Of a DNA stretch of 64,000 bases, positions 17,135-25,518 are shown one piece after another. This stretch comes from Chlorohelix sp037138995. GTDB taxonomy: Bacteria; Chloroflexota; Chloroflexia; Chloroheliales; Chloroheliaceae. The notes under the pieces were generated by a model, which was not told the DNA's origin, ran no database searches, and was given only the letters and a program-made list of their open reading frames with translations. Made by a program: the position numbers and the translations under genes. The DNA is taken from assembly GCF_037138995.1 (NCBI RefSeq), contig NZ_JBAXHI010000003.1:1-64000 (forward strand), read 5' to 3'. Position 1 is the first letter of the stretch, and every line of letters begins with the position of its first letter.

Positions 17135-17641
17135 ATGATTTGTATAAGTTGCCAAAAAGAAATACCCGAACAATCCCGTTTTTGTAATTTTTGCGGTTTC
17201 GATCAAACATCTCTTGTGTCTGAAGTAACGCCGGATGGTCACAAACCCAAGTTGCCTAAATTTAAGGAATTTGATTGGTTAGAACGAGAGGCAGCATTAG
17301 ACCCTACACTGGATTTTGAAGCACAGCGACAATTTGGCGGCGCTACTGGGGTGGCTTTTACTTGTTTGGGTTATATCGGTATCTTTTTTGTAGGGCTGCT
17401 GGGGCTTATTCCGGGAGTACCTATTATGGCAATCGCCGGAATACCTTTTGCATTGTTATTGGGTATCCTGACCTACTTTAATTATGCTCACTTGCAAGAG
17501 AAGTGGCGTAAAATCCCCCTTATAAAAAATTTGCCCGGTCTAAACGGGGCAAAATTGTTGCAGTCTTTCCTTGTAACATTCTATCTGGTGATATTATCTC
17601 TACTATGTCTTGGCTTGATGGTAGTTACGCAGCGACGCTAG
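17135..17641 (+). CDS. Zinc-ribbon membrane protein, hypothetical
   Basis: 168 residues. An N-terminal zinc ribbon (CISCQKEIPEQSRFCNFCG) is followed by a soluble linker and three hydrophobic segments: TCLGYIGIFFVGLLGLIPGV running into IMAIAGIPFALLLGILTYF, and a C-terminal one. This double-CxxC plus membrane layout is common in uncharacterised bacterial proteins. No catalytic motif was seen. It is transcribed divergently from rplU and converges with the GDPD gene five bases downstream. Confidence 0.85.
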   Translation: MICISCQKEIPEQSRFCNFCGFDQTSLVSEVTPDGHKPKLPKFKEFDWLEREAALDPTLDFEAQRQFGGATGVAFTCLGYIGIFFVGLLGLIPGVPIMAIAGIPFALLLGILTYFNYAHLQEKWRKIPLIKNLPGLNGAKLLQSFLVTFYLVILSLLCLGLMVVTQRR

Positions 17642-17646
17642 AAGCT

Positions 17647-18426
17647 CTATCCGATAGTTTCTAGCGCGGCGACCAATTTATCAGGGTAATTGGTGATTAT
17701 AATATCCACCCCTAGTTTTGCCAGACGTGTCATATCTTCCGGGTCATTAACAGTCCATGTGTTGACCTTTAACCCCAAACTGCGGGCGCGTCCCATATAA
17801 GCCTCGTCAATGACCTTATAATGCGGATGTAGCGCGATTGCCCCGGTTATTTCGGCGAGTTGAAAAAAATCAAAAGTAGGCGGATACTCTTCCGCTTTGC
17901 TGGTATAGAGCGCACCGAGCGGTATTGTGGGATTATAGGCGTGTAAACGTGCAAGTCTGGTTGGATCAAAGCTACTGACAATAACTCGATTCACCAGATT
18001 GTGTTGTACTATCGCATCTGCTACCATTTTCTCAATACCGTTGTCTGCTTCAAAATTGGGCTTGCTCTTAATTTCTATGTTAAGCTCCAATTTTTGCCCG
18101 AATTCTTCTAGCAACTCATCTAAAGTAGGGATACGTTCTCCGGCAAATTCTGAGCCGAACCATTCGCCGGCATCGAGTTCTTTCAATTCCGAAAGGGCAA
18201 GTTCGGTTGGACGGCGTGCGCCTCCCTTATCGCTGGTTCGCGCAAGTGTATCATCATGCAGAATTATGGGTACGCCCTCTGCGCTCAATTGCACATCGAA
18301 TTCAACCCATTCCGCGCCCTGTTCAAGCGCCTTGTGAAAGGCAGCAAAGGTGTTTTCTGGGGCATAACCACACGCGCCCCGATGTCCACATACTTTTGAT
18401 TTAAATAATCCTGTACTCATCTTCAT
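17647..18426 (-). CDS. Glycerophosphodiester phosphodiesterase
   Basis: 259 residues of the GDPD TIM-barrel family. HRGACGYAPENTFAAF, EWVEFDVQLS and ILHDDTLART supply the catalytic His pair and metal-binding Glu/Asp. LNIEIKSK and the late NTWTVNDPEDM are also typical. It hydrolyses glycerophosphodiesters to glycerol 3-phosphate and an alcohol. There is no signal peptide, so it is probably cytoplasmic. Two ATGs lie close together (MKM); the choice makes little difference. Confidence 0.94.
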   Translation of the reverse strand: MKMSTGLFKSKVCGHRGACGYAPENTFAAFHKALEQGAEWVEFDVQLSAEGVPIILHDDTLARTSDKGGARRPTELALSELKELDAGEWFGSEFAGERIPTLDELLEEFGQKLELNIEIKSKPNFEADNGIEKMVADAIVQHNLVNRVIVSSFDPTRLARLHAYNPTIPLGALYTSKAEEYPPTFDFFQLAEITGAIALHPHYKVIDEAYMGRARSLGLKVNTWTVNDPEDMTRLAKLGVDIIITNYPDKLVAALETIG

Positions 18427-18508
18427 TCTTTCTAAAAATATTTGGAAGAAAAACTCGAATCTGATTATAGCCGAACTATAATTTCGTGAGCAAACTGCGT
18501 AAAGGGCT

Positions 18509-18537
18509 TTACCACACTTGAAATACTAGGCTATAAT
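18509..18537 (+). promoter_or_regulatory. Promoter of the FolD-like gene
   Basis: TTACCA and perfect TATAAT are separated by 17 bases, about 54 bases before the ATG at 18591. Confidence 0.5.
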
Positions 18538-18590
18538 ATGGGGAATTCATTATTTCTTAAGGCAATATAATTAAAAGCGGTGAACTTAGC

Positions 18591-19475
18591 ATGAATGGGT
18601 TTGCAGATAGCAAGCCAGGAAATCCGGTTTTATTGGATGGCACTTCCCTGGCAGATAAAATCCGTGAAGAAATGCAGTATGAAGTTCAGGAATTTGAGAG
18701 CGAATTCGGGCGGCCTCCCGGATTGGCAATGCTGGTATTGGGCGCAGACCGCCGGGCTATTGAATATGCCGATCGGGCAAAAAATGAGGCTTATAAAATA
18801 GGTATGCAGTTTGGCGCATATCTGTGGCCTTCCGATACAGGTGATCGCGAATTGCAGTTCCTGATTCGAGAATTAAATAGCCATATCCAGTATGATGGAA
18901 TCTCAGTTCAATCTCCACTTCCTCCCCATCTAAACTTTGAAGAGATGGTGGTTATGATTGACCCGGCTAAGGATGTGGAAGGGCAGCATCCTCTTAACGT
19001 GGGTAGGTTATTCTCGAATTTAGATGCGATGGTCCCGCCTCCTGCCGCAGGAGGTTTGGAGTTGTTGCTGCGCTATAATGTGCCACTGACCGGAAAGCAT
19101 GCGGTTGTGGTAGGTAGAAGTCGCATAATCGGTAAGCCAATTGCAGATTTGCTGACGCTGGCAGATGCTACCGTGACAGTTTGCCATAGCCAAACTCAAG
19201 ATTTAAAGCATTATCTTCAGGATGCTGATATCGTAATCGCCTGTGCAGGTGTACCCGGTTTGATTCAGGGTGATATGCTTAAACCCGGCGCGGCAGTGCT
19301 GGATTTTGGCTTGAATCAAGATGATGAAAATAGGATGGTAGGTGATGTGGATTGGGTCACCGCCTATCCACTCGTACGCGCAATTTCACCTACACCCGGC
19401 GGTACAGACCCAATGACAATTATGGCGCTTCTTGCCAATACTATAAAAGCGGCGCGTCGCTTGAATCTTAATTAA
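18591..19475 (+). CDS. folD: FolD-family methylenetetrahydrofolate dehydrogenase/cyclohydrolase, divergent
   Basis: 294 residues with the complete two-domain FolD layout: YDGISVQSPLPPHLNFEE, DPAKDVEGQHPLNVGRL, the NADP-binding GRSRIIGKPIADLL and the closing SPTPGGTDPMTIMALL. It should interconvert methylene-, methenyl- and formyl-tetrahydrofolate. Odd features: in the active-site motif YxxxK the lysine essential for cyclohydrolase activity is replaced (Tyr59, Ala63, with Lys at 64), and the usual KDVDG is KDVEG. Either Lys64 substitutes by a register shift or one activity is lost. It converges with purE, overlapping by four bases. Confidence 0.88.
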   Translation: MNGFADSKPGNPVLLDGTSLADKIREEMQYEVQEFESEFGRPPGLAMLVLGADRRAIEYADRAKNEAYKIGMQFGAYLWPSDTGDRELQFLIRELNSHIQYDGISVQSPLPPHLNFEEMVVMIDPAKDVEGQHPLNVGRLFSNLDAMVPPPAAGGLELLLRYNVPLTGKHAVVVGRSRIIGKPIADLLTLADATVTVCHSQTQDLKHYLQDADIVIACAGVPGLIQGDMLKPGAAVLDFGLNQDDENRMVGDVDWVTAYPLVRAISPTPGGTDPMTIMALLANTIKAARRLNLN

Positions 19476-19963
19476 AGCTTTAGATTCTGATTTTTCTCCC
19501 TCGACATTCTTTCTAACTCCGCTTTATAATCCAACATTTTCTGGAGTAGTAGCGGGTCACTGGTAGCTAGTATTTGCACCGCCAGTAGCCCTGCGTTTTT
19601 TCCTGCGCCGATTGCGACGGTTGCCACAGGAACACCGGGAGGCATCTGTACTATGGATAGCAGCGAATCGAAGCCTCGTAATGTCTCGCTGAGAACCGGA
19701 ACACCGATAACCGGTACAGGCGTATGCGCCGCTACCATGCCCGGTAAATGGGCTGCGCCACCTGCACCAGCAATAATTACTTTAATGCCACGCTGGTGGG
19801 CGGTCAGGGCATATTCTGCCATATCTAGCGGGGTGCGGTGCGCCGATACCACCCGAATTTCATATGCTACCCCGAATTGGGCGCAAATTTCGGCGGCGGG
19901 TTTAAGGGTAGGTAAATCGCTATCGCTGCCCATTATTATTCCAACGAGAGTCTTAGAGTCCAT
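19472..19963 (-). CDS. purE: N5-carboxyaminoimidazole ribonucleotide mutase
   Basis: 163 residues, class I PurE. The phosphate- and substrate-binding GSDSDLPTLKPA, VVSAHRTPLDM and the AGAGGAAHLPGMVAAHTP loop are intact, as is GVPVLSETLRGFDSLLSIVQMP. It catalyses the carboxyl shift from N5-CAIR to CAIR in purine synthesis. A TAAGGA site precedes the ATG. No purK is adjacent. Confidence 0.97.
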   Translation of the reverse strand: MDSKTLVGIIMGSDSDLPTLKPAAEICAQFGVAYEIRVVSAHRTPLDMAEYALTAHQRGIKVIIAGAGGAAHLPGMVAAHTPVPVIGVPVLSETLRGFDSLLSIVQMPPGVPVATVAIGAGKNAGLLAVQILATSDPLLLQKMLDYKAELERMSREKNQNLKL

Positions 19964-20014
19964 AAAAATATCCTTAATATGCTGATTATAAATCTGTTAT
20001 TGAGTTAGCTTATT

Positions 20015-20030
20015 CTACCAACGTTGGTAG
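20015..20030. promoter_or_regulatory. 16-bp perfect palindrome upstream of purE
   Basis: CTACCAACGTTGGTAG is a perfect palindrome with the central AACGTT seen in LacI/PurR-type operators. It lies 52 bases upstream of the purE start. A TATAAT for purE is at 19985-19990 (minus) with no good -35, so the palindrome sits just upstream of where the -35 should be. Confidence 0.55.
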
Positions 20031-20067
20031 CAAAGGTAAAATATGCGGGACGTAGAGAAAATGAAAC

Positions 20068-20095
20068 AAAAAAGGAGCGTACCAAGTACGCCCCC
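20068..20095 (-). terminator. Terminator of the radical SAM gene
   Basis: On the minus strand GGGGCGTAC, loop TTG, GTACGCTCC pair with one G-U and are followed by TTTTTT, 26 bases after the stop at 20122. Confidence 0.85.
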
Positions 20096-20121
20096 TTATT
20101 TTTTGCCCTAGATAAAAAATC

Positions 20122-21555
20122 CTAGTTCAAATTAATCTGTGGGACTGAACCGCCTACCGAAAGATTAAATTTTTTCTTATCGGTCACGATTGAAGCCATT
20201 TGGCGGTCTTTTTCTTCAACTTCGTCCCAATGACCACGCAGTTTCTGCCCGAACTCTTCGAGGTGCTTGTTGGCGAAGCGGAAGAAGTTGAACTGGGGCA
20301 GGTGAGCAAGCCGCTTGTCAATGTAATCAGGTCCATAGACTTTCTCATGGATGTGGAGGAAGCCCTGTTTCAAATCATCGTTGGACATGCCCTTCATGTT
20401 AATAACCAGATTATGCGCATCATAACGCGCCCAATTCCGGTTAAAGATACGCCCCTGACTGTTCAGGTGATTGTAGAAACTGGTGCCGGGATAGGGCGTT
20501 AGAATAAAGAATACCGGCATCTCGATATGGTTTTCGATAATGAAGTCGGCGGTTTTGTCGAAGCCGTCCGGTTTATCATGGTCAAACCCGAACATGAAAT
20601 AGCCCTGAATCCCGATATTGTGATCGTGAATCATTTGGATAGTTTCGGCGAATTGGTCAACTTGGTTAATTTTCTTGTTAACTTCAAGTAGGCTCTCTTG
20701 GTTGATGCTTTCAAGACCAATACCGAATAACTGGCAGCCACTTTCTTTAGCCAATGATAGAAATTCAGGGTCACGCAATGAAACTATCGAAGCCTGTGCG
20801 CTCCACTCAACATCTAGTTTGGTAAGAGCTTCTAGCATTTCACGGGTATGTTTACGTTTGGGCCAAATATTATCGTCCACAAAGGAGATGTGCAACTTGC
20901 GTTTGGGTGCGCCGGGCATATCTGGGACTTCGTTGAACCACATCTCTTTGAACATGGAGATTTCTTCTAGCAGTTGGCTTACCGAGCGTTCACGATAACT
21001 CTTGCCGTACAGGTCAGGTACGCTGCAATAGCTACAGGTATGAGGGCAACCGCGGGATGATTCGATTTGAATCATGGCGGAGTAGTTCTTGCCTTTTACT
21101 AAATCGTAACGAGGTATAGGGTGATTACCCAGAGCCGGTAAGCCATCCGATTTGTAATAGCGTTTTAGTTGTCCGGCTTCAAAATCTTTGATAACTTCTG
21201 CCCAAACCGGTTCAGCCTCACCTATTACAATTGCATCGGCTTTCATTGAGGCTTCGCTTGGCAATACCGAAACGTGGGGACCACCCATCACCACTTTTAC
21301 ACCGCGTTTGCGATATTCCGCCGCAATCTGATAAGCGCGAGGGGCTAACAAAGTGCGAACCGCGATACCAACTAAATCTACTTGTTCATCGAAATCGATT
21401 TTTTCCCCAATACGCTCATCAATTATTTTTATATCCCAATTATCGGGAGTTAAAGCAGCTAATAATGTTAAGCTTACCGGATAGGTTGTAAGGTTGCGAG
21501 GCTGTAACTGCCACACCAGCGACTCGGATTCAGGCCATATAAGATTTAGCCGCAT
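20122..21555 (-). CDS. B12-binding domain radical SAM protein
   Basis: 477 residues. An N-terminal cobalamin-binding (Rossmann) domain covers about 1-140 (IIDERIGEKIDF, KVVMGGPHVSVLP, ADAIVIGEAEPVWAE). A radical SAM domain follows with the [4Fe-4S] motif RGCPHTCSYCSVPDLYG, and a C-terminal DUF4070-like region covers about 340-477. The family includes class B methylases and cyclases: BchE, the BchQ/BchR bacteriochlorophyll side-chain methyltransferases of green bacteria, and the hopanoid methylase HpnP. Nearby chlorosome genes make a BchQ/BchR-type role attractive, but 2.3 kb and two unrelated genes on the other strand separate them, and the family is also common in non-phototrophs. GGGAGAGG precedes the ATG. 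Confidence 0.9.
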   Translation of the reverse strand: MRLNLIWPESESLVWQLQPRNLTTYPVSLTLLAALTPDNWDIKIIDERIGEKIDFDEQVDLVGIAVRTLLAPRAYQIAAEYRKRGVKVVMGGPHVSVLPSEASMKADAIVIGEAEPVWAEVIKDFEAGQLKRYYKSDGLPALGNHPIPRYDLVKGKNYSAMIQIESSRGCPHTCSYCSVPDLYGKSYRERSVSQLLEEISMFKEMWFNEVPDMPGAPKRKLHISFVDDNIWPKRKHTREMLEALTKLDVEWSAQASIVSLRDPEFLSLAKESGCQLFGIGLESINQESLLEVNKKINQVDQFAETIQMIHDHNIGIQGYFMFGFDHDKPDGFDKTADFIIENHIEMPVFFILTPYPGTSFYNHLNSQGRIFNRNWARYDAHNLVINMKGMSNDDLKQGFLHIHEKVYGPDYIDKRLAHLPQFNFFRFANKHLEEFGQKLRGHWDEVEEKDRQMASIVTDKKKFNLSVGGSVPQINLN

Positions 21556-21775
21556 ATCGATTTCCTCTCCCGGCGGGAAGCCCGCCCCCTGATGCTAACT
21601 TTTAAATTACTATTTATTTCCCATCAGGTATAATCAAGAATTATTGTCAGGCAGCTCTACAATCCGATAAATCGCTGTAATCGAAATGTGCATAGGAAAA
21701 CAGAGTTAACGGATTTATGCCTGATAGCGTTAATTCAAATTATTGCGGAAAGGGGGGAAATAGCAGTAGTTTCAA

Positions 21776-22462
21776 CTACAGAATACGACTTAAGAATACT
21801 TCTATCTCGTTTAGTTCTTCGAGACTTATCTGGTGGTAGCCGGGAAACTCGAAATAGGTCACCGGTACTCCGGCATGCTTCAAGGTAGCTTCGCTGGCAC
21901 GCCCGGCTTGCACCGGTATTACCTGATCATAAGTGCCATGCGCTATCAGAATCGGCATTTCCGATTGTGCCACTTCTGCGATTACCTTTTCTAGTTCCGG
22001 CAAGCTTTGAGGGTCATCCGCCGGAAGAAGGCTACTAAGCGCAATTAGTCCGGCTAAACGCTCATTGTTGTGCCGGTAGCGCAAACCACCTTCAAAGGTG
22101 AGCATGCCACCTTGCGAAAAGCCGCCAAGCACAACTTTGGAAGCAGGCAAATTGTAACGCTCTAGCAATTCGTTCAGCAGGTTATTGAGCAAAGGTCGCG
22201 CTTTTGAGGCACGTTTGGCAAAATCGCGGAAGTTTAAATCAAGGTCGAACCAGCCAAAAAGCGCGCCGGGAACCGGAACCGTTCCAGTTGGAAATACAAA
22301 GCGATAGCGTTCTTCCTGACCGATTACTTCACCGATGTCGAGGTAACTTTCACCCCAATCTCCCCAACCGTGTAGAATTACCACTAGAGGGTAATCACCG
22401 GGTTTAGAAGGCTCTAGAGCCACGCATTTTAGACCAGCCGCATCAAACCTGACAGTTTTCAT
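21776..22462 (-). CDS. Alpha/beta hydrolase, phospholipase/carboxylesterase family
   Basis: 228 residues with LHGWGDWGESYLD (oxyanion region), nucleophile elbow GGFSQGGML, an Asp in AHGTYDQVIPV, and a C-terminal His in FPGYHQIS. These complete the Ser-Asp-His triad of the YpfH/carboxylesterase family. The natural ester is unknown. It shares one base with the upstream DMT transporter gene, so the two form an operon. The 220 bases between it and the radical SAM gene hold nothing I can name. Confidence 0.88.
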   Translation of the reverse strand: MKTVRFDAAGLKCVALEPSKPGDYPLVVILHGWGDWGESYLDIGEVIGQEERYRFVFPTGTVPVPGALFGWFDLDLNFRDFAKRASKARPLLNNLLNELLERYNLPASKVVLGGFSQGGMLTFEGGLRYRHNNERLAGLIALSSLLPADDPQSLPELEKVIAEVAQSEMPILIAHGTYDQVIPVQAGRASEATLKHAGVPVTYFEFPGYHQISLEELNEIEVFLSRIL

Positions 22463-23436
22463 TAGCTCCTCAGTATCAATTTTCGTATCCGGCTAAAACT
22501 CAAAATTTGGCGGTAGATTAGCATTCCCAGAATAATGAGAATGCCGCCCAGAAGTTGCCAAATCACTATCTGTTCACTTAACACCAGCGCTGCCGCCATT
22601 ACGCCCAGAAATGGTTGCAGGTAGGAATAAAAGGCGGTACGTGGACCACCCAGACGCTTCACTCCAAAATACCATAAAATATTGGTTAGAACTACTGCCC
22701 CTAGCGTAGAGTATATCAATTCCACCCAAGTAATTGCGGGGAGATTAGTTATTGCTTCTATACTAATCTGAGGTAAGCCAAATGGCAAGAGCATAACCAA
22801 ACCTATAAGCGTTATGTATGCGCTCAGTTTGGTAATAGAATAGTGCCGCATTAGAGGGCGCAAAATGACCGTATAAGCTGCCCAAGAGAAAGCAGTAAGA
22901 ATAGCTAAGAAATCTCCAAACCACCCCCCAGAAAGATGCGCGCCGGGCGCTGTCAGCACAATCAGCACTACCCCCGCTAATGAAATCGGCAAACTTTTCC
23001 AGTAACTAGCGGTAGTTTTTTCCTGACGAGCTATCCAAGCAACCAATACTGCAAAGGTAGGAGTAGTAGCCATCAATAACGAAACTTCCGAGGCGCTGGT
23101 ATTGGATAAAGCATATACGAAAACCACTTGGTTTAGCGTGATACCACAAAGCGCACAGAGAAACATCAGAGGGAGATGCTTGAGTTGAATTTGTAATGAA
23201 CGTTCTCTATACCAGAGCATGCCAAACAATATAAGCCCGGCGACTCCAAAGCGGAGGATTGAGACTGCCAATGGATTTAAATATTGCAGAATTGACTTTA
23301 TTAGCGGTACATTTAAAGCCCAAATACTGACACAGATGAGTAATAAAAAATCTGCGAAAGTGAAGCCTTGCACTGATGTTTGTGAGATGCCAAGTTTTTT
23401 TGCTGAGACATCGGTAGTTGAGGCAGAAGTAGCCAA
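22462..23436 (-). CDS. DMT-superfamily transporter (two EamA domains)
   Basis: 324 residues with ten hydrophobic segments in two five-helix EamA repeats (about 30-165 and 175-310). Features are WALNVPLIKSILQYLNP in the first and SAYTVILRPL in the second, with a basic C-terminal tail. Such proteins export amino acids or metabolites; the substrate cannot be read. It is followed by the overlapping esterase gene. Confidence 0.9.
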   Translation of the reverse strand: MATSASTTDVSAKKLGISQTSVQGFTFADFLLLICVSIWALNVPLIKSILQYLNPLAVSILRFGVAGLILFGMLWYRERSLQIQLKHLPLMFLCALCGITLNQVVFVYALSNTSASEVSLLMATTPTFAVLVAWIARQEKTTASYWKSLPISLAGVVLIVLTAPGAHLSGGWFGDFLAILTAFSWAAYTVILRPLMRHYSITKLSAYITLIGLVMLLPFGLPQISIEAITNLPAITWVELIYSTLGAVVLTNILWYFGVKRLGGPRTAFYSYLQPFLGVMAAALVLSEQIVIWQLLGGILIILGMLIYRQILSFSRIRKLILRS

Positions 23437-23562
23437 AGAAAATAGCCTTCCTGTGAAATAAAGTTGTTCTTAAATAGTACCTTGCTTGCTAATAGATATT
23501 TTTGAGGCTAAATTTCCAATTCAAAACTACCAATTTTAAGTGAAAATGAGCTTACTGAGAAA

Positions 23563-23592
23563 TTGCTAACAATCAAGGTAATAGTGTATTAT
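23563..23592 (+). promoter_or_regulatory. Possible promoter of the chlorosome locus
   Basis: TTGCTA and TATTAT are separated by 18 bases. If used, the leader to the ATPase gene would be about 290 bases and would contain the dyad at 23760-23783. No better match was found in the 455-base gap 23437-23891. Confidence 0.35.
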
Positions 23593-23759
23593 AGTAAAGG
23601 TTAAACGATATTTGTTAAATATTAGCATGGTTAGATTTGGATTCGTCTAGGCTACATGGCTGATTTTTAGGGTATTGTGATAGGCTTCTGGCAGGGTTTG
23701 AGGTGTAGTAAATGCTACAGACTAGCCATACCCTGCGTGTTACGATTAATTCAACCTAA

Positions 23760-23783
23760 AGACCAACCATAGGTGGTAGGTCT
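23760..23783. promoter_or_regulatory. 24-bp dyad in the leader of the chlorosome locus
   Basis: AGACC-a-ACCA, loop TAGG, TGGT-a-GGTCT: two nested arms with one symmetric A/A mismatch, 109 bases before the ATPase gene. It could be an operator or an RNA hairpin. Confidence 0.4.
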
Positions 23784-23891
23784 ATATGCGCCACCTTCTT
23801 ACCAAATACAAAGCATTTTAGCAGTATGTAGGTAGGCTGGCATTTCTGTTGTTGCTCACTCAATTTAGCTTTTAGGAAGAGATATAAACAG

Positions 23892-25109
23892 ATGCGGATT
23901 ATCATCTTTACTGGCAAGGGCGGAGTAGGCAAAACTAGCGTAGCAGCTTCTACTGCTGTCAAGGCAGCTTCACAAGGTTATAAGACTCTTGTGATGAGTA
24001 CAGACCCTGCTCATAGTCTTGCGGATAGCTTTGACATTGACGAATTTCTTGGACCTGAACCGCGAGAAATTGCACCCAATCTATTTGGACTTGAAGTAGA
24101 TATTTATGACGACCTGCGGGATAACTGGGAAGTAGTTCGCCAGCACTTTGCCACTTTGATGAGTTCTCAGGGCGTTAGCGGGTTGCTTGCGGATGAAATT
24201 GCTATTTTACCGGGTATGGATGAATTATTCAGCCTCGTCCGGATTAAAAAATATTTTAAGAGTCGTGAATACGATGTGTTGGTAGTGGACTGTGCTCCCA
24301 CCGGTGAAACACTGCGTATGCTCAGTTTGCCTGAGACCTTGAAATGGGCTATTAAAGCACTGAGAAATACCGAGAAGTACCTTGTAAAACCGGTGCTGCG
24401 CCCTCTCTCAAAGGTTTCGCCTCTTAGCAAAGTGGTTGCGCCGGAAGAAGTATTTACAACCATTGATAACATGTTCTCAGAACTGGAAGGGTTAACCGGA
24501 ATTCTATCCGATACCAAAGTAACCAGCGTTCGTTTGGTGATGAACCCTGAAAAAATGGTAATTAAAGAATCACAACGTGCTTTAACCTACTTGGGCATGT
24601 ATGGTTTGATGGTTGACAATGTGATTGTAAACCGTATTTTGCCGGCTGACAAAGACAGCGGTTACATGAATCGTTGGAAGACTATTCAGCAGAAGCATCT
24701 TGTGGAAATTCATGACAGCTTCGTACCGCTACCGATTCGGCATGTACCGATGTATCAGCAGGAAGTGGTAGGTCTTGAGTTCCTGACCCAGATGGGGAAC
24801 GACATCTACGGTAATGAAGATGCTACTAGCTTTATGTACACCGAACGCCCTTACGAGATTTACAAGAAGGGTGCTGGTTACGAGTTAAAGATGTATTTGC
24901 CCTTTGCTAACGAAGAAGCACTGGATTTGTGGCATAAAGGCGATGAGCTTATCGTGCAATTAGGTAATCAACGCCGTATCGCGACTTTGCCGGTAGCAGT
25001 AGCCGGGATGGAAGCTGGGGCGGCTGAGTTTGAAGGGCAATACCTGATTGTATCCTTTACTCCTGCTACTAACCTGAGCAAAGCAGAGCCAGCTACTTCG
25101 GGTGTATAA
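23892..25109 (+). CDS. ArsA/GET3-family ATPase, chlorosome-associated type
   Basis: 405 residues. The deviant Walker A GKGGVGKTSVAAS, switch I STDPAHSLADSFD and DCAPTGETLRML mark the ArsA/GET3 family. Unlike arsenite ATPases there is one ATPase unit. The C-terminal 85 residues (from about 318, YELKMYLPFANEEALDLW to GQYLIVSF) look like the HSP20-type beta-sandwich added to ArsA homologues of green phototrophs. No arsR, arsB or arsC gene is near. The next gene, 155 bases on, is csmA-like. Inference: a targeting or assembly factor for chlorosome or membrane proteins, not arsenic resistance. Confidence 0.88.
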   Translation: MRIIIFTGKGGVGKTSVAASTAVKAASQGYKTLVMSTDPAHSLADSFDIDEFLGPEPREIAPNLFGLEVDIYDDLRDNWEVVRQHFATLMSSQGVSGLLADEIAILPGMDELFSLVRIKKYFKSREYDVLVVDCAPTGETLRMLSLPETLKWAIKALRNTEKYLVKPVLRPLSKVSPLSKVVAPEEVFTTIDNMFSELEGLTGILSDTKVTSVRLVMNPEKMVIKESQRALTYLGMYGLMVDNVIVNRILPADKDSGYMNRWKTIQQKHLVEIHDSFVPLPIRHVPMYQQEVVGLEFLTQMGNDIYGNEDATSFMYTERPYEIYKKGAGYELKMYLPFANEEALDLWHKGDELIVQLGNQRRIATLPVAVAGMEAGAAEFEGQYLIVSFTPATNLSKAEPATSGV

Positions 25110-25264
25110 GTAACAGGGAATTATTTGAACAAATCCGCCGCAAGGCACTTTTATATAGCTACACGTACACGGCTTGATAATTCTTAGGCAGGTAAAGTGG
25201 CTAGAAGTAGTCTCTAGCTTGTCTAACCCGTAACAATCTCACTTTTGAAGGGAGGTGAATTTGG

Positions 25265-25510
25265 ATGGCAGGTATGGTTGCAAGAGTTGCGTCTGACGCA
25301 GCTGAGTTCTTCGAGGTTCAGACCGATGGTTGGTGGATGTGGGTCTCGGGTGTGCTGCGCACTACCGGAGATGCAATAGAACGCATCTGCTCTAACACTT
25401 GGGGTGTATCCAGCGGCGGTCGGGTTCCCCAGGTTGAAAGAACTGTTGTTGCTTCCCCTGGTCGTTTCCGGGAGAAACAAATCGAGTCGCGCTTTACCAA
25501 GCTCGGCTAG
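25265..25510 (+). CDS. csmA: CsmA-like chlorosome baseplate protein, histidine-less
   Basis: 81 residues, close to the length of CsmA precursors, with GGGAGGTGA seven bases before ATG. From memory of Chlorobaculum CsmA: FFEVQTDGWWMWVSG aligns with IFEVMVEGHWETVGM, IERICSNTWGVSSGG with MRINRNAYGSMGGG, and the C-terminal IESRFTK with VESKFAK. The protein is a single amphipathic helix unit that in chlorosomes tiles the baseplate and binds bacteriochlorophyll a plus carotenoid. The pigment-binding His25 of Chlorobaculum falls on Trp23 here, and no histidine occurs anywhere in the protein. Tryptophan is enriched (WWMW). The ATPase upstream and paralogous proteins downstream support a chlorosome locus. 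The frame is certain; the family call is strong but by eye. Confidence 0.82.
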   Translation: MAGMVARVASDAAEFFEVQTDGWWMWVSGVLRTTGDAIERICSNTWGVSSGGRVPQVERTVVASPGRFREKQIESRFTKLG

Positions 25511-25518
25511 AACGATGA

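Noticed and set aside
23892..25109. Arsenite-efflux ATPase ArsA
   Set aside because: Single ATPase unit with a C-terminal HSP20-like domain, no arsenic genes nearby, and a csmA-like gene next to it.
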